From Candidatus Woesearchaeota archaeon (lineage in GTDB: Archaea; Nanobdellota; Nanobdellia; Woesearchaeales; ARS49), in the NCBI GenBank assembly GCA_018302815.1, contig JAGVZE010000009.1:154078-218077 (forward strand): a stretch of 64,000 bases of DNA, read 5' to 3'. Both the position numbers and the translations under genes were made by a program. Position 1 is the first letter of the stretch. Every line of letters begins with the position of its first letter. The notes below the pieces were generated by a model. The model ran no database searches. It worked only from the letters and a program-made list of their open reading frames with translations, and was not told the DNA's origin. Of the stretch, positions 24,090-32,067 are shown one piece after another.

Positions 24090-24305
24090 TCAGGCAACGC
24101 ACTGCCAGCCTTCGCTAAAATTTTTACCGCAGACTTCTTCATATGTCTTGCCTTCAGGTATATAATCACACATCACAAATGAGCAACGGCAATTTCCTTT
24201 GACCTCACATTCTTGCTGTGTGGAGTACGACGCTGACACGGTATTTGCCTGATCACAACTGAGCAACACTATGACTAGCAATATCGCAATCAATAAATCA
24301 CGCAT
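24090..24305 (-). CDS. small Cys-rich lipoprotein, 71 aa
   Basis: Signal peptide ending in a lipobox (LLIAILLVIVLLSC), then a short mature part with eight further Cys, likely disulfide-bonded outside the cell. ATG 24305 gives a compact signal; the upstream in-frame codon adds eight residues. Unknown function. Confidence 0.6.
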   Translation of the reverse strand: MRDLLIAILLVIVLLSCDQANTVSASYSTQQECEVKGNCRCSFVMCDYIPEGKTYEEVCGKNFSEGWQCVA

Positions 24306-24355
24306 GATTGACTGTTGGATCGTTATCATTTAATACACATATTCTCCCTAATTTA

Positions 24356-24706
24356 TCAGTTAGTCCGGTTTCTCTTTTCTATGGCTTTTGCTGCAAGACA
24401 GCTAATAACATACCACCATACAAAATCTAAACCAAAATGAAAAATCGCAGAGAGTATTGATGGGACGAATGTTCGCGTTGGATAATTCACGAAAAAGGCG
24501 TTCCCTTGCCCAAGAGCAGAAATTCCTGGACTTACTATTGTGTAGATGGACTTTGCGACAGGACAAAAGCCAACACATCCAATACCAACAGATACTGACC
24601 TTAGGTAAACTACATGTGTTATCAAAGCCAACACTATTACCGCAAAGAATCCAGCAAGCTTGATCTTTGTCGGATAAAGAAATTCTTTGAACTTGCTTGC
24701 CTTCAT
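24356..24706 (-). CDS. membrane protein, 116 aa
   Basis: Three hydrophobic segments (about 17-37, 50-65 and 85-108) with a basic N-terminus and C-terminus. No motif recognised. A TATA element (TTATTTAAAC on the minus strand, near 24727-24737) lies about 25 nt before the ATG, so the mRNA is likely leaderless. Confidence 0.65.
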   Translation of the reverse strand: MKASKFKEFLYPTKIKLAGFFAVIVLALITHVVYLRSVSVGIGCVGFCPVAKSIYTIVSPGISALGQGNAFFVNYPTRTFVPSILSAIFHFGLDFVWWYVISCLAAKAIEKRNRTN

Positions 24707-24764
24707 CTTTCGCAGGTAGTTAAGTAAAGTTTAAATAACTTCTGATGGTGGATAATTTCACCTT

Positions 24765-25067
24765 TCAGGACGGTTTCTCGTTTATCCGTTTCATGCATCG
24801 TACGAGTGCTTTTTCAAATTGTTGTTTCTGCGAAGGCGTCATGTTCTTTGTCATATCTTTCATCAACGCCTCTTTCAGGAACGTGTTAAAGCACGCTTCT
24901 GCTGATATCCGCATTCGCTCAGCAGTATGATGCATAAGCTCTGCTGCGTCGTGGGATAGACTTGCCATCATTTCAGAACCACCACAATTCGAACAATAGA
25001 GTGATTTCTCAAAGTCGAATAACGTACTGCATTTCTCACACCGAAATTCTGCAAAAGGCCCATCCAT
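24765..25067 (-). CDS. zinc-ribbon protein with helical tail, 100 aa
   Basis: CEKC (10-13) and CSNC (26-29) form an N-terminal zinc ribbon; the remainder is helical with many Met. It is the last gene of the six-gene minus operon, seven bases after the deoxyribosyltransferase-like gene. Function unknown. Confidence 0.7.
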   Translation of the reverse strand: MDGPFAEFRCEKCSTLFDFEKSLYCSNCGGSEMMASLSHDAAELMHHTAERMRISAEACFNTFLKEALMKDMTKNMTPSQKQQFEKALVRCMKRINEKPS

Positions 25068-25074
25068 GGTCGAC

Positions 25075-25443
25075 CTATGTAATCCTCCTTAACTCCCCAT
25101 ATATCGTTTCATAATTTATCGCTTGATAATAATCCGCGACTGGCCCAACAGGTTCTTGGTACATGAATATTCTCTTGCGGCGTGCAACTGCCATGCCTAT
25201 TTCAATGGCGACGTCAATACCGATGTAGCTTCGAACACCGTTTGTGTCTTTGTTTACCACAAGAACTACGTCTGAAAGTTCCAGTTCATCTCGGAAGCGG
25301 TCGATAGCTTTCTTTCTATTCTCTTGCGAATCTCCATGAAATTTGATTGGAGTGTATACTGTATGACCCTCCCTTTCCAGCTCTTTCCTGACTCCCATCA
25401 TGTCGTCGTAAAACCGCATGCTTCCGATAATTCTTATGTTCAT
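25075..25443 (-). CDS. nucleoside 2-deoxyribosyltransferase-like protein
   Basis: 122 aa with the fold pattern of the family: a first strand (IRIIGSMRFYDDMMGVRKEL), then SDVVLVVNKDTNGVRSYIGIDVAIEIGMAVARRKRIFMY, where the Asp and the GxxVAxEIG segment resemble the nucleoside-binding part. Such proteins cleave or transfer N-glycosidic bonds of nucleotides. Four bases after the DHH gene, so co-transcribed. The exact substrate cannot be told. Confidence 0.68.
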   Translation of the reverse strand: MNIRIIGSMRFYDDMMGVRKELEREGHTVYTPIKFHGDSQENRKKAIDRFRDELELSDVVLVVNKDTNGVRSYIGIDVAIEIGMAVARRKRIFMYQEPVGPVADYYQAINYETIYGELRRIT

Positions 25444-25447
25444 GTCC

Positions 25448-26479
25448 TCACCTTTGCAATCGCTTCTCGAACTCTTTTAAGCTTTTTCGCAGTATTTTAC
25501 CGCCAGCTGCTCTTGGATGGCCTCCGCCTTTGGCTTCGGGAAGGTCTTTGATGAGTTCCTGTACGAGTGCCGCCACATCCACTTTTGAGTCTTGTCTTCT
25601 GAGACTGATCTCAAGGAACTTTTTGCCTCTGTCTTGAACGAGAACTATGGTTTTATTCGGATAAACGTCCCACAGTTTGGTGCTAAGTGGAGAGCTTACG
25701 GAATATTTTGGCTTGAGTTTGTAGTAAATCCGGTCTCCAACAAACTTGGCTTTTTGCTTGTGCTTTTTGAACCAGCGTTCTATCTCGTTATCAATGTCGT
25801 TTATGTATTGTTCGTATTCTTTGTCGGATGCAACTTCAATTGGGTGATCGGCTTCGTAGATTTTCCAGAATAGCGCGTCGATAAGCTGCTCATCTTCGTG
25901 CAAGGAAACGCTGCCAATTACCACTCCGATTTTCTTCAAATCATCAAAAGTCGTTCCCTTTGTTTTGATTGTGTAGTCAACAACGTCTTTCCATTGCTCG
26001 TACCCTCCGTCTGCAATGGTTCCAACGCTTGCAACCCATTCCAGTCCTGAGCAGGTTGTTATTTTTTCAAATAGGTCGAAGACGAGTTTGGATGTCGGGC
26101 AGTATTTCTCAGTAAAGTCCTGACTTCTTATCACGGTCGTTTTGTCCGAATGTATGTCTGCTGATGGTTTGTGATGGTCGAAAACAAGCACCTTGCAAAA
26201 CTTCTCAAGTTCTTTGATTGAAAGTGGATTTTGGTCTACTGCCATGTCTGTCGTAATTACCGCAGTAACGCAGAGTTTCCTGAGCTTTCTGATTGTGGCT
26301 TGCGTGATTGTTTTTTCGCCAAGTTTTTGATTCAACCTGACAGGTCGGGGAAGATTGAGACGCTCAAATCCTTTCATGACGAGCAGTGCAGCGCACATGC
26401 CGTCCGCGTCCCTATCGTGAACTACTGCAATTTTCTGTTCAGGTTTCAGGTTTTTGATCCATTCACGCAGCTTCTGCAT
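25448..26479 (-). CDS. DHH-family phosphoesterase
   Basis: 343 aa. The DHH domain begins VVHDRDADGMCAAL (about 19-32), has TTDMAV and the name-giving FDHHKP, and the DHHA1 domain ends in GGGHPRAAGG. These motifs bind Mn and are found in RecJ-like exonucleases and nano-RNA or cyclic dinucleotide phosphodiesterases; this member resembles the archaeal RecJ-like group. Starts inside the end of the radical SAM gene (17-bp overlap). I chose the ATG at 26479 because the longer frame would overlap that gene more. Confidence 0.88.
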   Translation of the reverse strand: MQKLREWIKNLKPEQKIAVVHDRDADGMCAALLVMKGFERLNLPRPVRLNQKLGEKTITQATIRKLRKLCVTAVITTDMAVDQNPLSIKELEKFCKVLVFDHHKPSADIHSDKTTVIRSQDFTEKYCPTSKLVFDLFEKITTCSGLEWVASVGTIADGGYEQWKDVVDYTIKTKGTTFDDLKKIGVVIGSVSLHEDEQLIDALFWKIYEADHPIEVASDKEYEQYINDIDNEIERWFKKHKQKAKFVGDRIYYKLKPKYSVSSPLSTKLWDVYPNKTIVLVQDRGKKFLEISLRRQDSKVDVAALVQELIKDLPEAKGGGHPRAAGGKILRKSLKEFEKRLQR

Positions 26480-27830
26480 TTTTGTCCGCCTTTTCTCCCA
26501 AATACACTGCGCGATACGCATCTCTTAGCAAATCAACCAATTTGCCCGTGGGTATTTCTGACAAGGGTTTCTGGTTGAACGCTCCGTACTTGACGAATTT
26601 CTCCCAGTTGACTCCTTCTTTTTCGAGCCGGAGGTGTTCTTCAGGGCTTATGCTGTTGATTTCATCTATCTGACCATACTCCATGTACGCCGGGTCGCTT
26701 CCGACCATTTCAAAGAGCTTTGTTCCTGGATAAGCTCTTGTGATGACAAACCAAGGCTCGTCAAGACCGAGCTTCTGCGCGAATTCAATCGTTTGATAGA
26801 TTTCTTCCTCTGTTTCCGTGGGGAATCCGATCATGAAGTATCCCTTTGTTCTGATACCGACGTTTTTGCAAACCTCAATCGCCCTCTTTGAATCCTCAAT
26901 AGTAATTCCCTTCTTGATTAGCTGTAAGATGCGTGGGTTGCCTGATTCCAAGCCAAACGTGAGCTGGTACAAGCCAGAGCCATGCATTTCTGCCATGACG
27001 TCCTCTCCCATTTTAGCAACAAGGTCAGCACGAGCCAAGCCACGGTAGTCCAAACCTAAATTTCGAGCTTTAATTTCTCTTGCGAGTCCCATTGATTTCT
27101 CCCTGCTATAAATGAAGTTGTCATCAACGAAATGAATTTTGTTGACTCCTCTTCGGCGGATTTCTTCCAGTTCGTTCACAATGTTTTCAACGCTTCGTGT
27201 TCTGATTTTCTTGCCGGAAATGACTTGCACAGAGCAGTATACACAGGCAAATGGACAGCCGCGAGTGGTCATTACCGACGCTTTGTCACCTTCAGGCAAC
27301 AGGTCTCTGTCCACGAAAGGCAAGGAGTCCAAGTCCTGGATAACGGGTCTTGCAGGGCTATGGACGATTTTTCCATCTCGCACGTATGATGCGCCCAGTA
27401 TCTTCTCGTATGGTCTTCCTTCAAGGAACTCTACTATTGCATGTTCGCCTTCACCTCGGATGACCAGGTCGATTTCGGGCAGTTCTTCAAGGGCGTGCTG
27501 AGCTGCTGTTGTTGCATGGGGACCGCCAGCAATGATTCTTCTGCCGTTCTTCTTGCCGACCAGTTCGAGAATTCTCTTTGAGATGGGCACAGTGGGGCTT
27601 ACGAGATTGATTCCGAAAATGCCGAAATCACGCATTTCCACATAATTGGCTATCTCCTCTGGAGAAAGTCCTCTATCTTCAGCATCAATAAGCTCGACAT
27701 GATGCCCGAGCAGCTTTGCTGCAGTCGCAACATGACCCAAACCCAAAGGAGCCATCGTGCGATAATCCTTCCTTTTTGTCTTTGCATAATCCTGCAAAGG
27801 CGTGTTCACAAAACATATTTTTTCGTTCAT
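26463..27830 (-). CDS. B12-binding-domain radical SAM protein
   Basis: 455 aa. N-terminal Rossmann-like cobalamin-binding domain (PLGLGHVATAAKLLGHHVELIDAE, then IIAGGPHATT) lacking the DxHxxG His, as in many base-off members. The radical SAM cluster motif CPFACVYC has C192, C196 and C199, followed by FVDDNF and the GLESG segment. These enzymes use S-adenosylmethionine and often cobalamin to methylate or rearrange inert carbons. Joined to the upstream aaRS-like gene by ATGA overlap. Substrate unknown. Confidence 0.9.
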   Translation of the reverse strand: MNEKICFVNTPLQDYAKTKRKDYRTMAPLGLGHVATAAKLLGHHVELIDAEDRGLSPEEIANYVEMRDFGIFGINLVSPTVPISKRILELVGKKNGRRIIAGGPHATTAAQHALEELPEIDLVIRGEGEHAIVEFLEGRPYEKILGASYVRDGKIVHSPARPVIQDLDSLPFVDRDLLPEGDKASVMTTRGCPFACVYCSVQVISGKKIRTRSVENIVNELEEIRRRGVNKIHFVDDNFIYSREKSMGLAREIKARNLGLDYRGLARADLVAKMGEDVMAEMHGSGLYQLTFGLESGNPRILQLIKKGITIEDSKRAIEVCKNVGIRTKGYFMIGFPTETEEEIYQTIEFAQKLGLDEPWFVITRAYPGTKLFEMVGSDPAYMEYGQIDEINSISPEEHLRLEKEGVNWEKFVKYGAFNQKPLSEIPTGKLVDLLRDAYRAVYLGEKADKNAEAA

Positions 27831-29002
27831 CCCGCACCCCCGTTGTTAATCTCGATCCCCTCTAAATCGATAACAAGAGAATTAATCAACCGTCTCGGAC
27901 GACGATCATTCGTGATAAAACCAAGATTACGCAATTGCGTAATGTAGGGAGACACCGTGTTCTTGTTCAATCCTGCCTTTCGCGCAATGTCAAAACTGGA
28001 ATTAAGACCGTTGCATTCCTGCAATATCCTGATTTTCAGAGGGTTCAGGGTTTTGAGCAATTGACCGAAGTCCTTTTCATTAGTGATGTACTTGGCTTTT
28101 GACGGCTTGTCAGCCTCCTTTGTGGAGAGAACGTCTTTGAGTTTTGAGAAGTATTCGTGCAGGTTTTCTGCAAGGATCTCACAAAGCTTATCCTTGTCAT
28201 CAGTATTGATGTGCTTAAACAATTTTGAAACTGGGAGCTTTTGCTGGCCAAGAAGGAAATTATCGCTAAGAATGGGTTGCAGAACATTGAGAAAATCATC
28301 TATTTCTTTCTCTTCAGGCTCTTTTTTCGAATAGTGCTCTGAGAAGACCCGTTTGAGCTCGTGCAACGGCATTTCAATGCTTGGAATGAACCCTCTGCTG
28401 TCAAGAATGACAGGCACGTTCTTGACCAGAACCAGCTCGGGCAGGTTGACACTTCCGTAATGCGCCTTGAGCACGGTTGAAATGCAGTCATTGAAGACCT
28501 TGAACCTCTCGCTACTCAAGTAGTACTTTGGGTTCTGATCTGAAATTTCTGGGAACAAATCATGCAGGTGAACCGCTATCAAGTAATCAGCAACGATATA
28601 GTTCAACTTCGACAAACTGATATCGTTATACGGAATGTACGGTATAAGGAAACCTTTTTTCAAGTCTTCAATAGTCAATCTTGACATTACTTTCTGGAAA
28701 ATTTGAGAGTATTGCGTCTTCTTGAATAATCGTTCCCATGCTTCGGATAAATAGATGATTTTGTAGCTCAGGCCGATGTGTTTCATCAGCTTTTCAAGCA
28801 AAGCAACGTTCTCTGTAAGCTTCTGGAACTTGTCGGTCTTGCTGTCAAGCCCCTGATAAAAACGAGGATCCTCATAGACAAAACTGTCCCACACGCACAC
28901 GTAAACTTTCTTTGCGTTCAAAACATTCTTCAGATAGAAGAAATGATTGAAATTAGTGTACGCATTCGTCACCGGACTAATATTTGTATACACCGTATTC
29001 AT
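27827..29002 (-). CDS. class I aaRS-like protein with C-terminal HTH
   Basis: 391 aa. The first about 230 residues look like a Tyr/Trp-tRNA synthetase-type Rossmann domain: ISPVTNAYTNFNHFFYLKNVL at the ATP-binding position, then VYVCVWDSFVYED, but the HIGH and KMSKS signatures are lost. The C-terminus (about 310-391) is a winged helix (FDIARKAGLNKNTVSPYITQLRNLGFI). It may be a regulator that senses a small molecule. ATG 29002 has GAGGTG upstream and overlaps the HAD stop. The aaRS link is by pattern only. Confidence 0.6.
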   Translation of the reverse strand: MNTVYTNISPVTNAYTNFNHFFYLKNVLNAKKVYVCVWDSFVYEDPRFYQGLDSKTDKFQKLTENVALLEKLMKHIGLSYKIIYLSEAWERLFKKTQYSQIFQKVMSRLTIEDLKKGFLIPYIPYNDISLSKLNYIVADYLIAVHLHDLFPEISDQNPKYYLSSERFKVFNDCISTVLKAHYGSVNLPELVLVKNVPVILDSRGFIPSIEMPLHELKRVFSEHYSKKEPEEKEIDDFLNVLQPILSDNFLLGQQKLPVSKLFKHINTDDKDKLCEILAENLHEYFSKLKDVLSTKEADKPSKAKYITNEKDFGQLLKTLNPLKIRILQECNGLNSSFDIARKAGLNKNTVSPYITQLRNLGFITNDRRPRRLINSLVIDLEGIEINNGGAG

Positions 29003-29646
29003 CTCAACACCTCTTTTGTCTTCCATAAACTCTCACCAGCATCTCTATCGATCAAGAGAACATGCATTCCAACATTTTGCGCACCCTCAAGGTCAGTTTT
29101 ATCATGCGAAACAAACAAGCTATCACCCGAAACAACTTGAGCCCGTTCCAATGCAGTCAGGTAAATCTTTGGATGCGGCTTCCTATAGCCAACTTCGTGA
29201 GAGAACGTTAACGTCTTGAAAACGCCTAAAACACCTGCTTCAGCAAGATCATCTCTTAACGAATCGTGAGGACAGTCAGAAACAATCCCCAAGTCATGCT
29301 CAGTTGCAAGCACGGGCAGAACTTCTTTTACATCTTCATACACAAAACTGTCATGATCGTATCGTCTGTAGACGTCAGTTACTATACGCAAAACAGGTTC
29401 AGGAACGTGGGGAAGTGTATTTTTTATGATTTCATACAAAGTCCATTCGCGGAGTTCATTTCTGGCACGCCGGTAGTTATCGATTGAGCGGGAGAAAGAG
29501 GCAACAAGTTCGTCAAGCGCGATATCTACTCCCTCGCTACGGAGTGCGCCCTGCGCCTTTGTATGCGCTCTCAGAACGGTTTCAGGAGTAAGAACGCATC
29601 TCGCAAGAAGGCCCCCATAATCGAAAAATATCGCTCGATAAACCAT
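28999..29646 (-). CDS. HAD-superfamily hydrolase
   Basis: 215 aa. Motif I FFDYGG keeps nucleophile D9 but has Gly at the position of the second Asp (G11). Motif II is IVSDCPHDS, motif III lysine is in GYRKPHP, and motif IV is FVSHDKTDLEGA. A missing acid/base Asp suggests altered chemistry or substrate binding. First gene of the six-gene operon; TTTATATAG near 29685-29693 is its probable TATA box. Confidence 0.85.
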   Translation of the reverse strand: MVYRAIFFDYGGLLARCVLTPETVLRAHTKAQGALRSEGVDIALDELVASFSRSIDNYRRARNELREWTLYEIIKNTLPHVPEPVLRIVTDVYRRYDHDSFVYEDVKEVLPVLATEHDLGIVSDCPHDSLRDDLAEAGVLGVFKTLTFSHEVGYRKPHPKIYLTALERAQVVSGDSLFVSHDKTDLEGAQNVGMHVLLIDRDAGESLWKTKEVLR

Positions 29647-29756
29647 ATTAAACCCCCCACAAACCCTTCATAAGCGAATGTTCTATATAAACTTTTTTAT
29701 GAATCCACACACCAAACCTTTATGAATTTGCACAATATATTTCTTCTCGGGGCAAT

Positions 29757-30047
29757 ATGTTGACAGAATCACCAAAAGAGACATCGTTAAAACCGAATCT
29801 CAAAATTGATGCACGATTTGAAGGAATCGGTTGGAAAATCCGTATCCAAAAGAAAAGATCAAACTATTTCCTCACTCTTGCGAAAGAAGTGGTGATAGGA
29901 AATGCTCTCAAGAAAGGCGACGAGGTGTTTTACTATCTTGTCAATTGTGATAGGAGAAAAGCCTTGCTGGTATTTTTGGACGGCAAAGAGCGCGAAGCAG
30001 CAGAATGCATTGCGCTCAATGGAGTTTCATTTCTTGTGAAACGTTAA
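29757..30047 (+). CDS. hypothetical AbrB-fold-like protein, 96 aa
   Basis: Basic N-terminus, then beta-rich segments including ALKKGDEVFYYLVNCDRRKALLVFLDG, which resembles the KxGDxV turn of AbrB-type barrels. Diverges from the HAD operon. AATATATTTC about 25 nt upstream suggests a leaderless mRNA. Its 3' end overlaps the convergent RHH gene by 32 bp. Confidence 0.55.
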   Translation: MLTESPKETSLKPNLKIDARFEGIGWKIRIQKKRSNYFLTLAKEVVIGNALKKGDEVFYYLVNCDRRKALLVFLDGKEREAAECIALNGVSFLVKR

Positions 30048-30246
30048 TTTTGTCCGCACTCTTGAGCTTCTTCACAATGATACCGTAAATCTCATCAAAC
30101 TTCTGCTCGAATAACAAATCTCTCTCAAGAGCAAGATGACGCATAAATGACGAAAGCGTCTTATACCCTCTCGCTTGAGCCTTGTTCCTAATACGCTCGT
30201 AGTCTTCACTGCTTAACCTAATTTGAAGGCATTTTTGATTTTTCAT
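30016..30246 (-). CDS. ribbon-helix-helix DNA-binding protein, 76 aa
   Basis: QKCLQIRLSSEDYERIRNKAQARGYKTLSSFMRHLAL (about 4-40) has the strand-helix-helix pattern of RHH regulators or MobC-like proteins. The start lies 29 bp inside the end of the upstream gene, so the two are one transcription unit. Function, such as antitoxin or plasmid-type regulator, is open. Confidence 0.7.
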   Translation of the reverse strand: MKNQKCLQIRLSSEDYERIRNKAQARGYKTLSSFMRHLALERDLLFEQKFDEIYGIIVKKLKSADKINVSQEMKLH

Positions 30247-30553
30247 TTTTCACCCGAAGAATAAAGTACTGCTCTCGCGTTTCGATCTCGATAAGCTCAC
30301 ACCGCCTTAAAGCAGTGAAAACCGTCTTATTCTGAGTCACCTCGAAATGCGGCTCTGCAAGAAACAAATTTGGATTGATATCTCTCATAAACTTGTTAAT
30401 GAAATATATTTTGTTAAGAATCAGCGCATAATACGATGAATGCGAAACCGTTTTCTTAACATCCCTTAACCGAACTTCAGGCTCCTTCTTCAACAACTCA
30501 ATTAATTTAGAAAAATACTTGTTCGACCGCTCCAGGAAAATCGCAAACTCCAT
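30218..30553 (-). CDS. hypothetical, possible winged-helix protein, 111 aa
   Basis: The pattern VRLRDVKKTVSHSSYYALILNKIYF and the C-terminal LRRCELIEIETREQYFILRV resembles a winged helix with its beta wing. Start at ATG 30553 (an in-frame TTG lies six codons upstream). Forms a two-gene unit with the RHH gene. Lies just outside the tRNA-Tyr-integrated element. Confidence 0.55.
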   Translation of the reverse strand: MEFAIFLERSNKYFSKLIELLKKEPEVRLRDVKKTVSHSSYYALILNKIYFINKFMRDINPNLFLAEPHFEVTQNKTVFTALRRCELIEIETREQYFILRVKNEKSKMPSN

Positions 30554-30674
30554 AGAACAACTAATGTACAAACTTCAGTTAAACCCCGCACGCCCGTTCT
30601 TACCCCCTTTTTCACCCCCTTTTTGACCCCCGTCAACCCTGTACCCCGCCTCCATTTATAAAGGAAAACCAGTA

Positions 30675-30691
30675 AGCAGTCAATGGTTCAA
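30675..30691 (+). repeat. 17-bp direct repeat, copy 1
   Basis: AGCAGTCAATGGTTCAA, repeated at 30871-30887 with one mismatch (196 bp apart), both just outside the left attachment site. Possible integrase arm sites or traces of an older insertion. Confidence 0.5.
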
Positions 30692-30870
30692 ATCCGGACT
30701 TGCAGGGAAACATTTATGAATTTCACAAACAACCATTGAAAGAACAAGCCGGAAAGCCCAAATTCCGCTCAAAACCATGCAAGAACCATCAACTTTCAAA
30801 AAAGAAAAAAGCGCGCCTAACTGCCGAAAAATCGCTTTCTCGACGACATTAGGCGCCAGAACCACCGACG

Positions 30871-30887
30871 AGCAGTCAATGGTCCAA
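30871..30887 (+). repeat. 17-bp direct repeat, copy 2
   Basis: AGCAGTCAATGGTCCAA, the partner of 30675-30691. It ends 10 bp before the left attachment core. Confidence 0.5.
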
Positions 30888-30897
30888 TGCTTGAAAA

Positions 30898-30909
30898 ATC
30901 CCCGCGGCC
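30898..30909 (+). repeat. attL of the tRNA-Tyr element
   Basis: ATCCCCGCGGCC, identical in sequence and orientation to 40574-40585, which is the 3' end of tRNA-Tyr. To its left lies GAAAAATC: read on the tRNA strand, the gene end is followed by a T-run (GGGGATTTTTC), as expected for the natural downstream flank of the tRNA before integration. Confidence 0.7.
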
Positions 30910-30945
30910 AGAATGACCTTTAATGGTTCAATACTCATTAACACT

Positions 30946-30971
30946 GGACTTTTTGTCCTGTGAAAAAGTCC
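30946..30971 (+). other. 9-bp hairpin just inside attL
   Basis: GGACTTTTT (30946-30954) and AAAAAGTCC (30963-30971) pair around an 8-nt loop. Its T-run on either strand could end transcription entering the element. A TATA-like GTTTTATAAACC (30992-31003) follows and probably drives the first genes. Confidence 0.45.
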
Positions 30972-31135
30972 ATTGCTACTAAAGACTGACAAGTTTTATA
31001 AACCAATTCAACATTAATTTCTTAAGGGTAAAGTAAATCATCGACTGAAATAACCAGCCGGTGCCTTTCGTTGGGTAGCAGTTTTTGTGAAAAACTTGGA
31101 GGACACATAAACGCACAACCACGGAGGCATCGTAA

Positions 31136-31387
31136 ATGAAAACGTACGTCGATAAAAAACTAAAAGTAGTATTCGAAGAAGCAGGGCGTCAAGAGCCAAC
31201 AATAATTCTAGGGGAATGCGTCAGAGAAGATGACACGTCCATAAACGTAAAAACCGAATCGGGAAGAACTTGGACTATCAACAAAAAGCTGATTCTTTTA
31301 ATTAAAGAAGTTCCGAAAAAATGTTGGCGGTGCGGGTTTGAACGCGACCCATTAACGGGTTGCAGTTGCGGAGGACAGGCAAGATGA
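31136..31387 (+). CDS. small protein with C-terminal zinc ribbon, 83 aa
   Basis: A beta-rich N-terminus (FEEAGRQEPTIILGECVREDDTSINVKTESG) is followed by CWRC (63-66) and C-S-C near the end (CSCGG), a probable zinc site. GGAGG lies upstream of the ATG. First gene of the element's left operon; its stop overlaps the next start (ATGA). Confidence 0.72.
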   Translation: MKTYVDKKLKVVFEEAGRQEPTIILGECVREDDTSINVKTESGRTWTINKKLILLIKEVPKKCWRCGFERDPLTGCSCGGQAR

Positions 31388-32067
31388 ATTATCACTGCAA
31401 CAATTGCGCTGAAAAAATCCCGCCCACAAGCAAAAACTGCCCCTCCTGCCGAGCCGACAAGCCATTCCGCAAAGACAGCACAGAAATGAAAACCGCAAGA
31501 CTGACCTGCCGAGCCGTCAACCTAATCGAAGACGCGTTCAAAGACCTCGCGGACTACGAACACCTGAACCATTTCAAAAAACAAACCATAGACGAAACAT
31601 TCCGAACCCCACAACTCCGCATCGAGGAGACAATAACCGCGCTCAAACACAGCACGGAAACCCTCAAACTCCCGTTCACAACAGAAGGAGCAGTAATTCT
31701 GGCACTCATGCGAGAAGTCAAAAAACATTACGAAGACCTATACAAGCCAACCTTCACAGGCGAAACCATACAAGTCAATCCGAACGAAAACCCGTGGGTC
31801 AAATGGGCGCTAACCCACGAGTTAAAACCCGGGAACAGGCGAAGCGTCCTATTCCGCAACATCGCCAGCATCCTCAAAGACAAACCAGACCAAGAAATCG
31901 AACAAATCGCCCAACAAATCACGACCAACTGCACAGACAACAAACACACAGCCAAAAGCATCACCACATGGGTCGAATGGGCAAGACGAAACAACGCACA
32001 ACCTTGCTACCAAGAACTCGAAATCTGGCACAAACAAAGATACCCGCAAGCGGAGGAACAACAATGA
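31384..32067 (+). CDS. zinc-ribbon replication protein, PriCT-like
   Basis: 227 aa. The N-terminal zinc ribbon has CNNC (5-8) and CPSC (19-22). The C-terminal part NPWVKWALTHELKPGNRRSVLFRNIASILKD (about 132-162) resembles the PriCT helical domain found in primases of plasmids and viruses. No primase active-site Asp motif is evident, so this may be a primase remnant or helicase loader. Coupled to the helicase gene by ATGA overlap. Confidence 0.65.
   Translation: MNYHCNNCAEKIPPTSKNCPSCRADKPFRKDSTEMKTARLTCRAVNLIEDAFKDLADYEHLNHFKKQTIDETFRTPQLRIEETITALKHSTETLKLPFTTEGAVILALMREVKKHYEDLYKPTFTGETIQVNPNENPWVKWALTHELKPGNRRSVLFRNIASILKDKPDQEIEQIAQQITTNCTDNKHTAKSITTWVEWARRNNAQPCYQELEIWHKQRYPQAEEQQ

Larger units (their letters stand above)
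30572..30897. other. intergenic region flanking the tRNA-Tyr element
   Basis: 326 bp without a convincing gene. The start is a pyrimidine-rich stretch with two CCCCCTTTTT-like blocks (30604-30630). AGCAGTCAATGGTTCAA occurs at 30675-30691 and again with one change at 30871-30887. GGTTCAAATCCGG (30685-30697) is the same 13 bases as the T-arm of tRNA-Tyr, here on the plus strand. The region looks like integration debris. Confidence 0.5.

Noticed and set aside
30600..30640. CCCCCTTTTT blocks as a possible CRISPR-like or telomeric repeat
   Set aside because: Only two to three degenerate units without regular spacers. No CRISPR array is present in the window.
30680..30865. minus-strand frame of 61 codons left of attL
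   Set aside because: Covers the integration-debris repeats and has no domain or ribosome-binding site.
31794..32063. 5' extension of the helicase gene
   Set aside because: Basic, low-complexity translation overlapping the upstream zinc-ribbon gene; the ATGA junction at 32064 is the start.
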